DNA of 59,060 nt. It comes from Mycolicibacter algericus DSM 45454. Its GTDB lineage: Bacteria; Actinomycetota; Actinomycetes; Mycobacteriales; Mycobacteriaceae. The DNA is taken from positions 1 through 59,060 of the forward strand of contig NZ_MVHC01000023.1 of NCBI RefSeq assembly GCF_002086455.1, written 5' to 3'. Shown in pieces: positions 1 through 7,716 of this stretch (position 1 is its first letter; each line of letters opens with the position of its first letter). The notes below the pieces were generated by a model. The model had not been told where the DNA came from and did not search any database. It worked only from the letters and a program-made list of their open reading frames with translations. The translations under genes were made by a program, and so were the position numbers.

Positions 1-78
1 CCGGTCGAATCCCGTTGTGCTAGACTACAACTCGTAGTCAAATCATCTCTGACTTACACAGAATTCGTGACAGGCTCG
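1..78. other. Unassigned DNA replacing the rest of istA
   Basis: IstA homology breaks near position 79 and the sequence from 1 to 78 does not continue it. The stretch holds a perfect inverted repeat, GACTAC-AACTC-GTAGTC, at 23-39. It may be the end of another inserted element or a deletion junction. I could not assign it to a family. Confidence 0.3.
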
Positions 79-669
79 CACCCCGCCGAGGCGATCGAAT
101 CCGTAGACATGGCCTTCCAAAAACGCCTCCTGCCCCTGGGTCAAAAACGCTCGATGCGCCGACCGCGCCGAGTACGACAGCCGCATGGTGAACAGCGCGG
201 TCTTGATCTTGACCCCGCCCATCACGACCCATAGGTCATGAAAGTCAACCTCGGCCTCGGCGGCCGGCGGATGGGTCTGCGGCACATAGCCCAGCTCCAA
301 CGGCTTGCCGGCCTCGGCAAGGATCTGCGGGCGACGCTTGGCGACGTAGTCACGCACCGTCGAATACGACAGATCACCAGCGCCGTGCTCATCGACCAGC
401 CGGGCCAAAACCCTTCTGGCCGTGTGCCGCTGCTTTCTCGGGGCCTCCAGATCCAAGACCAACATCGCATCGATGGCGGCCTTGAACGGCTCCAGCCGCG
501 GCGCAACCCGCTGCGGGACCTTCCGCTCCGGCGGGATCGCCGAGCCCAACGCCTGGCGTACCGTTCGACGGTGCACCCGGTGCTTATCAGCCAGCGCCCG
601 AATCGACAGGCCCTCAACCCGATCATCGTGACGAATCGCAGCGAACAGCTCCACCCGTGACCTCACCAT
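43..669 (-). pseudogene. istA: IS21-family transposase IstA, truncated
   Basis: This is the N-terminal part of an IS21-type transposase. It starts with a helix-turn-helix (SIRALADKHRVHRRTVRQAL, about residues 22-41), continues through an IstA-like linker, and enters the DDE catalytic core at EVDFHDLWVV, which carries the first catalytic aspartate. Similarity ends after GFDRLGGV near residue 197, and eleven unrelated residues lead to a stop. A full IstA is roughly twice this length, and no istB helper ATPase follows. The start is supported by a GGAGGTGGG ribosome site just upstream (about 675-683). The element is therefore dead. Confidence 0.85.
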
Positions 670-726
670 CTAGTCCCACCTCCACCGTCCAGCAGTCCGG
701 AACATCCGGACACTGACCACGGTCAG

Positions 727-866
727 GTGGGGCCAAATCAAGCCGTCATAACCGCCCCGGCGTGTCGAGCAGGTGGGGCCAAATCAGACCGTCACAACGA
801 CAGCCCGCCGCCACACCAAGTGGGGCCACTTCGAACCGTCCCACTGGGGCCAAATCAGGCTGTCAT
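727..866. repeat. IS21 terminal end with four repeat units
   Basis: Four related units of about 23 bp start at 727, 773, 820 and 844. All carry the core TGGGGCCA followed by a variable tract and a CCGTC or CTGTC end. IS21 elements typically carry multiple terminal repeats bound by the transposase upstream of istA, and these lie between the istA start and the ISL3 fragment. The outer end, read from the minus strand, begins TGACAG near 865. The third unit is the most diverged. Confidence 0.75.
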
Positions 867-871
867 AGCCA

Positions 872-1030
872 TACTTCGACGTCGGCATCTCCAACGGCCC
901 CGTCGAAGCCATCAACGGCCGCCTGGAACACCTACGCGGCATCGCCCTGGGATTTCGCAACCTCAACCACTACATCCTGCGATCCCTGATCCACTCCGGC
1001 CAACTTCAAGACCGGATCAACGCACTCTGA
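872..1030 (+). pseudogene. ISL3-family transposase, C-terminal fragment
   Basis: An open frame without a start codon encodes 52 residues. It contains SNGPVEAINGRLEHLRG and LGFRNLNHYILRSL, the characteristic C-terminal signature of ISL3-family transposases (IS204/IS1001/IS1096/IS1165), including the glutamate of the catalytic triad in VEAIN. It ends in TGA. The coding sequence begins within a few bases of the IS21 outer end, which suggests that IS21 jumped into the ISL3 gene. The other part is not in the window. Confidence 0.85.
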
Positions 1031-1043
1031 AACCGGAAGAGCC

Positions 1044-1479
1044 ATGAAATCGCAGCTGGCTGTTGCCGCGCTGCGTAACGCGCTAGCCCGTCGCGATGAT
1101 GTCGCTGGATGTGTGCTTCACACCGCCCGCGGGTCGCAATTTCGAAGCAGGAAATTCGTTGCCGCACTCCACCACCACGGCATGATCGCCTCCATGGGCC
1201 GCGCTGGGGCCTCCGGGGACAACGCCGCAATGGAGATGCTCTTCAGCCCGCTGCAGAAAAACGTCCTCAACCGCCACCGCAGGGCCATCCGCGAAGACCT
1301 GCGGATCGCCCTCGTCACCTGGATCGAACGCACCTAACCACCGCCGCCGGCGGCACCAGATCGCTCTGGGCCGGTTGACCCCAATCGAATACGAAGCCCG
1401 TCGCCAATTCATGCAGCAGATCCGTCCGAAGTTGCCGCGTTACGAAAATTCTCGCGTCGACAGTCAGGTCAGGACTTAA
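1044..1479 (+). pseudogene. IS3-family transposase OrfB, C-terminal remnant
   Basis: The frame from 1044 encodes the C-terminal half of an IS3 OrfB integrase-type transposase. The catalytic motif normally read as HSDRGSQY is HTARGSQF here, so the aspartate is alanine. The downstream glutamate region (DNAAMEMLF) is present. One extra base in the run at 1335-1338 creates a TAA after WIERT. After it, the tail YHRRRRHQIALGRLTPIEYE continues in the next frame to a stop at 1477-1479. Truncation, frameshift and a lost catalytic residue make it inactive. Confidence 0.85.
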
Positions 1480-1879
1480 ACGGTGTGCTCCCGTAGCATG
1501 CGGCATTCCCCACATCGAGGGTGCTTTCGCAGATCACCTTCCCGCGAAGGAGGATCCGGACCGTTACCCAATTGTTGGGCCTGGCTTCTGGGCACCACGC
1601 TCGTCCATCGCACGCACGGGGGCGCCAATCGGCGCGAACCTCCGCGCCATCTGTGGAGGCGGCGTGAGCGTCAACTACCGTCACGGTGGCTCGCCATGGA
1701 AGCGCCGCATTCTCCACTACTTTTCGCTCAGAGAAGTCGAAATACTCAATAGTTGCCGAGGGGACAACATTCGAGAGGACCTCGTACGTGACGTTATCCT
1801 CGGCCCGCGCAGCCGGAGCCAAGGCCACGGCAGAAATACCGGTAATCAGAGTTAGCATTAGGAGCTGGATACGAGTCAT
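1469..1879 (-). CDS. Secreted MmpS-like domain protein
   Basis: Predicted exported protein of 136 residues. A Sec signal peptide (residues 1 to about 26, ending APAARA) is followed by a domain that resembles the periplasmic part of MmpS proteins: VTYEV near the start, ATIEYFDF, and ALPWRATVTV. True MmpS proteins are anchored by an uncleaved helix and partner MmpL lipid exporters; this one appears soluble. It carries four cysteines (RACDGRAWC, VICEST, AACYG) that could form two disulfides. ATG at 1879 is chosen because AGGAAG lies 5 nt upstream. It ends the run of minus-strand genes behind the mce operon. Its 3' end overlaps the IS3 relic convergently by 11 bp. A role in lipid handling is inferred. 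Confidence 0.65.
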   Translation of the reverse strand: MTRIQLLMLTLITGISAVALAPAARAEDNVTYEVLSNVVPSATIEYFDFSERKVVENAALPWRATVTVVDAHAASTDGAEVRADWRPRACDGRAWCPEARPNNWVTVRILLRGKVICESTLDVGNAACYGSTPFKS

Positions 1880-1991
1880 CGACACTTCCTATAAGTAGCA
1901 CTATCGAACTCAAGCGTGAACGGCCCGAGGGCCGCAATCCGCAACGCCGACGAGGAAACCGCTGACGCCATACCCACTGCAAACATGGAAA

Positions 1992-2504
1992 CTACGACCC
2001 CGCCAATACAACCGCAATCAAGCTATACCCAGTCGTTTCGTTTCGTCGCACGTCTACGCCAAAATCTGTGTAGGAACAATCAGGGATCGCGGCGTACCCT
2101 TGCAGTAACATGCCCTTGATCGCGTCAGCTTCGTTCGGGCGAGCGCCTTGCAGCAGAATAGCTTTATCCCCGCTGTAGCCGAGATCTCTTAGCCCAGGAA
2201 GTGGGTCAGCGATCGGGACATGTCTCGCCGTATGTTCAACATAGTCATCGGTCGACTTGTTAATAATTTCGGCTGCGTGGGTGACTATCGGGTTATCGGT
2301 TAACGGCGCGCAGGAAGTACCGCCACGGGCCGACGCCAATACGGCTTTCACGTCCGCTGCATCCGCAAGAGCCGACGGCGCCAGCACGACACCCCCAGAA
2401 AAAACCAGCGCCATCACGAGGACGGACCGGATCGAACCGGTCCGGCGAAAATCCTCCGGCGCCCTCCCCCAACCGCCGAGTAGAACAAGTGATTGCCCTA
2501 GCAC
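1992..2504 (-). CDS. Mycobacterial secreted protein of unknown function
   Basis: About 170 residues. An N-terminal hydrophobic segment (SVLVMALVFSGGVVLAPSALA) looks like a signal peptide. The mature part begins DAADVKAVLASARGG and contains two cysteines (TSCAPL and PDCSYTDFG) and a GDKAILLQGA motif. The pattern recalls a family of small mycobacterial exported proteins with a degenerate CAP/SCP-like fold, but I cannot name a function. A GTG start at 2504 is preferred because AAAGGAG lies 6-8 nt upstream; the frame is open to 2522. It is co-oriented with the mce operon. Confidence 0.6.
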   Translation of the reverse strand: MLGQSLVLLGGWGRAPEDFRRTGSIRSVLVMALVFSGGVVLAPSALADAADVKAVLASARGGTSCAPLTDNPIVTHAAEIINKSTDDYVEHTARHVPIADPLPGLRDLGYSGDKAILLQGARPNEADAIKGMLLQGYAAIPDCSYTDFGVDVRRNETTGYSLIAVVLAGS

Positions 2505-2624
2505 CCAGCACTCCTTTCTCAACGAATGAATCTACGATGACGCCATGCGGGAAAGTCAAGTAACAGCTTCACGCCATGCGACCGAGGATATGCAGCCTCA
2601 CTGAGCGAACGCAGAACTCTCCCA

Positions 2625-3182
2625 TCAACACGACCCGTAGCTTAGGCAGACTCGCGTTGCGGTCTCGTCGTAGCCTTTGAACCAAGTCCCTGCCTGCGTC
2701 ATGATGAATTTGAATTCGCCATGCCCGCAATATGCGCTACTGTCCGGCTTGATCGCACACATCGTTGAATTGTAGGTCACGTAGCTCCGCGGCGGCAGGG
2801 TCTGATTGGCCTGCCCGGCGGGAAACTGGATGCCCGCAGTCCAGCCGTAGTGGACCGAACGGTTTCCGTTGAACCAGGCAATGTGGTTGGTTCCAGGGGG
2901 CGCACCCGGAATGTCGCCGGCGCACCCAAAGCTTCCCTTATCCCATATGCCGCAGTTGAGTCCAGAGGGCGTCAAGAACCAGATGCCTGGACGGCCCGGA
3001 ACGACAAACCGATCTGGCTCGAGCTCGTCGTACCACGACGTCATGTGCGACACGTCTGGAAATGGGTCGGCCGGGGCATCGCCAAGCGGTTCCGCACTTC
3101 CGGGGGCCACCGTACTGAACACCAATACGAAGGCAGACGCAACGGCCACCCACCACCGCCGACCGCTGATACGGTACCGCAT
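2625..3182 (-). CDS. Secreted hypothetical protein, cysteine-rich
   Basis: 185 residues from an ATG at 3182, with a strong GGAGGA site upstream; the frame is open further 5' but without a better start. A signal peptide ends about APGSA. The mature part has a repeated layout common in exported mycobacterial proteins: GIWFLTPSGLNCGIW, FGCAGDIPGAPPGTN, then LPPRSYVTYNSTMCAI and YCGHGEFKFIMTQAGTWF. Six cysteines probably pair outside the cytoplasm. The function is not known. It lies in the same-strand run downstream of mas and may belong to the extended mce transcript. Confidence 0.65.
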   Translation of the reverse strand: MRYRISGRRWWVAVASAFVLVFSTVAPGSAEPLGDAPADPFPDVSHMTSWYDELEPDRFVVPGRPGIWFLTPSGLNCGIWDKGSFGCAGDIPGAPPGTNHIAWFNGNRSVHYGWTAGIQFPAGQANQTLPPRSYVTYNSTMCAIKPDSSAYCGHGEFKFIMTQAGTWFKGYDETATRVCLSYGSC

Positions 3183-3292
3183 TCTTTGATCCTCCTCTGC
3201 TGAGCGGACGCGTTCGGGGCCGGCACCAAATACCGCCGGACAGCCAGAAGAATCGCACGCTCGCCATCTCGGACCGCTTACCGGACTAGCTT

Positions 3293-3946
3293 CTACCGGC
3301 ATACGTGCGAACGCTTGATTCTCGTGCCCCAACGTAATACTCGCTTTACCGATGGGCCTGTAAACCAGTCGGGTTGATGACTTTTGATCCCGGCATTCAC
3401 GTTGGACAGGTGCTGCCACAGCAAGTAGAATTCTTTGGCTTGATAGAGCGGGAAGTAGACGTCGCCGGCGTGGTTAGTGGACTGAGTAAGCGCTTGGGCG
3501 CGCGGGGCCAGGAACTCCACGGACTGGTCGATGTTCGCGGTGACTATGTCAGCCTGCTGCTGAAGATCGCCGATGCTATAGTCCCAGTCGGAACCCGCGC
3601 CCGAGATTACCCCCGGCCCATTCGGCGTGATCCGGTTGAACTGGAACCTGTCGATCTGGCGCATTAACTCGTCATATTGGCTATTGAACCACTGGCACAT
3701 CTCCCGTTCGGCGTTGATGTCCGCATCGGTAACGCTTCCCCTCGTTTCGTCATAAGGAAAAGGAAACTTCGGCTCCCAGTTCGACGGCGTCGGAATGACC
3801 ATCGGCAATGGCTCCGGAGGCCGGGCATAATCGGACGGATCGGCTTGAGCAAAAGGCCCGGTAACGACCACGGCACCGGATAACGCCGTCGTCGCGCATG
3901 CCAAGGCGACGATCCAGCGGACAAGGCTTTTTCGCGTCACCATCAT
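3293..3946 (-). CDS. Secreted protein encoded downstream of mas
   Basis: 217 residues. Tandem ATG codons at 3946 and 3943 follow a GGAAGGAGA site. A signal peptide (WIVALACATTALSGAVVVTGPFAQA) is followed by a proline-rich stretch and a mainly helical body (INAEREMCQWFNSQYDELMRQI, then IGDLQQQADIVTANIDQS) that could form a coiled coil. I do not recognise the family. The gene starts 24 bp after the mas gene on the same strand, so it is likely co-transcribed with the mce operon and may act in the envelope with it. Confidence 0.65.
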   Translation of the reverse strand: MMVTRKSLVRWIVALACATTALSGAVVVTGPFAQADPSDYARPPEPLPMVIPTPSNWEPKFPFPYDETRGSVTDADINAEREMCQWFNSQYDELMRQIDRFQFNRITPNGPGVISGAGSDWDYSIGDLQQQADIVTANIDQSVEFLAPRAQALTQSTNHAGDVYFPLYQAKEFYLLWQHLSNVNAGIKSHQPDWFTGPSVKRVLRWGTRIKRSHVCR

Positions 3947-3969
3947 GATTTCTCCTTCCCGGAGGGAGC

Positions 3970-4632
3970 CTATTTCGGCTCGAGCGCGTCGCCGACCCCG
4001 CCTACTTCGGTAATTTGCCAATCTCTACTGCTGTCGATCGTCACGCTATACGTTGCCGTCGACTGCAGCGGTTCCGGAGCCTGCGCGGTCTTCGTAAGAA
4101 CGCTCACAAAAGAGTCGACAATATAGATTTCGCCGGTCACAGTACGAACCTTGGCCGCAAGCGGCCGCGCCGTTGACTCCCAGCGGAGGGGCACCAAGAT
4201 CTGTTCCATCGAGGTGGCGGCTTTGGCCAGCTTCTCGTTAAGCTCCGGACTCGTCCCTGCCACAAGCTTGACTTTCCACGCATCAAGATCTCGGTAATTC
4301 ATCGCCGCCGCTTCTACCGCATAATTCAGCGCCACGTTTTCGGCGTGCGTCTTGTTTTCGGATAGCCGGACCTGTTCATCGACCTTGCGTTGCGCTCCAA
4401 CGTATAGCCAGCCCAACACGCCGACACCGAGGACAAGGGCGGTAATCACCAGAGCAACTGTCAAGCCACGAAGCGAAACCGAGAGCTGCAGCCGTCGGGA
4501 TCGCTTGCCCTCGGGCTTGTCCGCGGTCGCCGACGGAGCCGCGGTGGGCGTTTCGTCCGCCGGCGCCGAACCAGATGAATCGATCTCGGCGGCGTCAGGT
4601 TCGGGGGTGCCCGGTTCGGGATCAACCATCAT
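3970..4632 (-). CDS. Mce-associated membrane protein (Mas family)
   Basis: 220 residues. The N-terminal 45 or so are acidic and proline-rich, then a basic stretch (GKRSRRLQLSV) precedes one membrane helix (VALVITALVLGVGVLGWLYV). A periplasmic domain follows, with DAWKVKLVAGTSPEL, LRWESTARPLAAKV and DWQITEVGGV. This is the standard layout of Mas proteins encoded behind mceF in mycobacterial mce operons, which are thought to stabilise the Mce complex. A GAGGAAG site precedes the ATG, 44 bp after the mceF stop. Confidence 0.85.
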   Translation of the reverse strand: MMVDPEPGTPEPDAAEIDSSGSAPADETPTAAPSATADKPEGKRSRRLQLSVSLRGLTVALVITALVLGVGVLGWLYVGAQRKVDEQVRLSENKTHAENVALNYAVEAAAMNYRDLDAWKVKLVAGTSPELNEKLAKAATSMEQILVPLRWESTARPLAAKVRTVTGEIYIVDSFVSVLTKTAQAPEPLQSTATYSVTIDSSRDWQITEVGGVGDALEPK

Positions 4633-4676
4633 GCAACTTCCTCAATTCTTGGTGGCGCACAGTCATACTTGGCTCG

Positions 4677-5630
4677 TCAGTTCTCGGGGATCGTCACGTG
4701 CAACGTAATTGCGCCGTCCTCCGGCAGGGCACCTACAATGTTGGCCAGGATCTGGCTAGGGTCGAAGGTCAATAGGGCCCCGGCGATGCCTTTCATTTTC
4801 GGCAGAATAGCTTCGCCAATCACTTTCAAATCACCGCCATTATCGTCCAATAGCTTCTGGAACCGGCGCAACAGGTCGCCCATTGTGACCATCCCCTCCG
4901 GACCTAATTCCAGACCGCCCGAGGAAAATTCTTGCATGAGCTTCTGAGCAGCTACGGCACTATCATGAATTCCGGGTACCATGTTCGCCAGTGTGGGCCC
5001 GACCCACCCGGCATTCTGTAACAGCGTCTGGAAGTTGCTCAGGAGCATTCGCCCGTGGCCGTGCATATCCGCAGCCGTATTTCTCAGCAGCTCGCTAGCA
5101 TGAGTCAGATTAGGTAGGACCAGGTTCGGATCTGGCAATGCGGCGTCACCTTCAATTAGGATGCGTTCAACCGCCTCGGGGTCTGCCTGGCTGAGCACCC
5201 GTCCAACGCTTACTGCGAGCTCGGTTATCGACGGAGGTTGTACTACCGATTCCGTTGCGATGTGCTGGCCGTCGCGCAACATCGGGCCATCCTCACGCCG
5301 CGGAACCAGCCCGATGTACGTTTCACCGAGCGCAGACAAGTTTTCGAGCCGCACTTCGGTGTCGGCAGGAACCTGAAAACGGCCGTCAACGTAGAAGTCG
5401 ACAGTGGCTCCGTCGACGGATGACGCGATATGCCTGACTTTGCCGACTGGCACGCCACGCAGCAGAATATTCGAATCGACAACGAGGCCATTGATATCTG
5501 CCACGGTCATGGAGAGATTGATGCGATCAGAAGGTGGCCCAACCCGAACCCCAAGCGCTCCGATATAGCCCACCGCAAACGCGATCATCAAGCCAAACAC
5601 AACGAATGATAGGAAATCGCGGCCCCTCAT
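4677..5630 (-). CDS. mceF: MCE family protein MceF
   Basis: Sixth Mce subunit, 317 residues. Mce proteins are single-pass, exported subunits that form the substrate-binding channel of an ABC-type lipid importer whose permeases are the two YrbE proteins. One N-terminal helix (residues about 8-28) is followed by the MCE domain: INLSMTVADINGLVVDSNILLRGVPVGKV, with the conserved G-V-x-V-G-K-V strand, then ALGETYIGLV. The C-terminal half is helical with no cysteine. The ATG overlaps the mceE stop as ATGA. It is the last mce gene of the operon. Confidence 0.9.
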   Translation of the reverse strand: MRGRDFLSFVVFGLMIAFAVGYIGALGVRVGPPSDRINLSMTVADINGLVVDSNILLRGVPVGKVRHIASSVDGATVDFYVDGRFQVPADTEVRLENLSALGETYIGLVPRREDGPMLRDGQHIATESVVQPPSITELAVSVGRVLSQADPEAVERILIEGDAALPDPNLVLPNLTHASELLRNTAADMHGHGRMLLSNFQTLLQNAGWVGPTLANMVPGIHDSAVAAQKLMQEFSSGGLELGPEGMVTMGDLLRRFQKLLDDNGGDLKVIGEAILPKMKGIAGALLTFDPSQILANIVGALPEDGAITLHVTIPEN

Positions 5631-6625
5631 GGTGTCGCACCTAAGATCCGTAGCACTTCTTGTACATTCCCGGACAATTCCCGACCGTCAGGCCCGACTA
5701 TCGACGTAATATTGATCGCCGGATATTTATCTTGAGGGAGGAAGAAATCGGTAAATACTCTGCGCCACGCAGGCCACTCCTCCTCGAATGCCCATTTAGT
5801 TTGCTGCATGGCACCAGCCGTTTCGGTGAGGGATCGCAGTAACGGCATCAGCCAGAAACCGCCACTGTAGATACTTCCCGTGGCCGGAAGGAGCGTTCCG
5901 ACATATGAAAATATCTCCATGAACCGCTGAAAAGCCGTCATGCCTTTCTCGGAGAACATATCCTGGATTACCAGGATCCTGCGGTGCATAACGTCGACCG
6001 TTCCGGACACGCCGTCGAGCCATTGGTCGACCAAATTCATGTTGTCCGACAGGTCATCGAGGTCCGCTGCCACTTGAGAAGCCATTTTGCGGATCGCCGC
6101 CCGCCCACCCGGCGGCTGGACCCTGTTGATATGGACGATCGTGTTCTGTATGCGCTGAATGGACCCGCTCGACACGAAGTTCGCCATGTTCGCGATGGTG
6201 TCCTCCAGTTGCGGAGGAGACGAGGTCTGCGCCAGCGGAATACGGTCGCCCGAACGCAACGCGGGTGCTCCCGGTTGGTCTCGCGGGCGATCGAGGGCGA
6301 CGTAAATGTCGCCCAAGACCGTGTCTTGCTGCAGCACGGCTTCGATGTTCGACGGCACGGCGACAGCGGGATCGATCCTCGACGTGACGTCGGCGGCGCG
6401 GCTTGAGAGTGTCACGCCGGTGACGACGCCCACCGTGGTTCCGTCCATCACCACCTTCGCGCGCTCTGGCAAGTTGAGCGCATTGTCAAATTCGATGGTT
6501 ATGTCATATCCCCCACGATAGCTATTGCCCGGCTGCGGCAGTGAGCTCACATTGAGCGAGGTACACGAGGAAAGTGCAAGGACACCGGCAACGACCCCGG
6601 CCAACCACCACATCGGGGGCTTCAT
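5627..6625 (-). CDS. mceE: MCE family lipoprotein MceE (LprK-like)
   Basis: 332 residues. The N-terminus is a lipoprotein signal: a hydrophobic stretch ends in LALSSC, with Cys21 as the lipidated residue. The LprK-like linker SSLPQPGNSYRGGYDITIEF leads into an MCE domain (ALNLPERAKVVMDGTTVGVV, VLGDIYVALD). MceE is the expected lipid-anchored subunit of the complex. It overlaps both neighbours by 4 nt (ATGA), indicating translational coupling. The helical C-terminal part contains an aromatic, membrane-like segment (GGFWLMPLL). Confidence 0.9.
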   Translation of the reverse strand: MKPPMWWLAGVVAGVLALSSCTSLNVSSLPQPGNSYRGGYDITIEFDNALNLPERAKVVMDGTTVGVVTGVTLSSRAADVTSRIDPAVAVPSNIEAVLQQDTVLGDIYVALDRPRDQPGAPALRSGDRIPLAQTSSPPQLEDTIANMANFVSSGSIQRIQNTIVHINRVQPPGGRAAIRKMASQVAADLDDLSDNMNLVDQWLDGVSGTVDVMHRRILVIQDMFSEKGMTAFQRFMEIFSYVGTLLPATGSIYSGGFWLMPLLRSLTETAGAMQQTKWAFEEEWPAWRRVFTDFFLPQDKYPAINITSIVGPDGRELSGNVQEVLRILGATP

Positions 6626-7716
6626 CGGCTCGCCTCACTCAGCACGTACTGCAGTAACGCAACGTCAACCGCGTACGGCTGCCCGGCCACGTCGGCACAG
6701 CTGCCAGGCATAGCAGCGTTCATGAAACCGCACTGCGCAAGCCCATCAGGAGTGCGGATGCGGTACAACGGCGGCCGGTACGTAATGTGGAACTCACGGT
6801 TGTTGTAGTGATTGGCTATCGTGTTAATCCACCAAGGCACCGGGTTCATGAGATTCGCCAGCCATGGCGCATGTGCACTCAGCTTTCGCACCGCAACCGA
6901 GGTTGCATCAAGCATGAACTGGATCTCCTCACCGAGGTTTTGTTCCACGTCGATCGCAGCTAGGAGCATCCCGATAAAACCTCCGATCATGCGGTGCCCA
7001 CCATCCAACGTTAAAGCGACATCCGACATGTTCTGCTCCGCGTTGAGCAAAATTTCCTTCAACGGCCCTCTGATATCGGTCAGCGCTGAAGTCAGTTGAG
7101 CGAGGTTGCTGATAATCGATCCGATGTCGCTGATCGCTTGATCCGGGCTGTCGACCACGGCCGATGACGTGGTCAACAGCTGACTCACGCCGGCCCCGTT
7201 GTTGTGGACCGCCTGATCGATCTGGCGGACGACATCGGCCACGTTCGTCGACCCGTCGGGGTTGATCCCGTTGACGAAGGTGGTCGCCGAGCCGATCACT
7301 TCGGACAAGCTCTTCGGAGTCCATGACCGGCTAAGCGGAATACACTCACCGGCGACCAAGGACGGTCCGGATTCAACGTTGCCGACAAGCTCCAACGATC
7401 GGTCAGCAAGGATCGACGTTGACCTAACGACGGCCTTGACATCGCCCGGCAACGGACGCGGCTCAGTCACATTGAAATCGACACGCACTTCGGTGGAACT
7501 GGGACTGATGCGCGTGACTTTACCGACCTCATAGCCCATCCGCGTGACCGGGTTACCAACGTAGAGCCCGACGCTGTCAGGCATGATCGCGCAGTATTCC
7601 GAAGCGGACTTTTTTTCCTGCGGCCGACCGCAGGAGGCGCCAGCAGTCATCACTGTCACCGCTGTGAGCATTACCGCGCCGACATCGCAGAGGCGACGCA
7701 ATCTTGACCGGGCCAT
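6622..7716 (-). CDS. mceD: MCE family protein MceD
   Basis: 364 residues from an ATG at 7716 that shares one base with the mceC stop (TAATG). The frame is open further 5', but that would overlap mceC by 162 bp. An N-terminal hydrophobic segment ends in TAGASC, a weak lipobox with Cys29, so a second lipidated Mce subunit is possible. The MCE domain contains GLYVGNPVTRMGYEVGKVTRI and SILADRSLELVG. The long helical region has DIGSIISNLAQL repeats, and the C-terminus carries two cysteines (AQCGFMNAAMPGSC). Confidence 0.88.
   Translation of the reverse strand: MARSRLRRLCDVGAVMLTAVTVMTAGASCGRPQEKKSASEYCAIMPDSVGLYVGNPVTRMGYEVGKVTRISPSSTEVRVDFNVTEPRPLPGDVKAVVRSTSILADRSLELVGNVESGPSLVAGECIPLSRSWTPKSLSEVIGSATTFVNGINPDGSTNVADVVRQIDQAVHNNGAGVSQLLTTSSAVVDSPDQAISDIGSIISNLAQLTSALTDIRGPLKEILLNAEQNMSDVALTLDGGHRMIGGFIGMLLAAIDVEQNLGEEIQFMLDATSVAVRKLSAHAPWLANLMNPVPWWINTIANHYNNREFHITYRPPLYRIRTPDGLAQCGFMNAAMPGSCADVAGQPYAVDVALLQYVLSEASR

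Noticed and set aside
60..95. Possible terminal repeat of an IS256-type element at the istA break
   Set aside because: The sequence looks like an IS end, but I cannot match it to a known repeat and only one end would be in the window.
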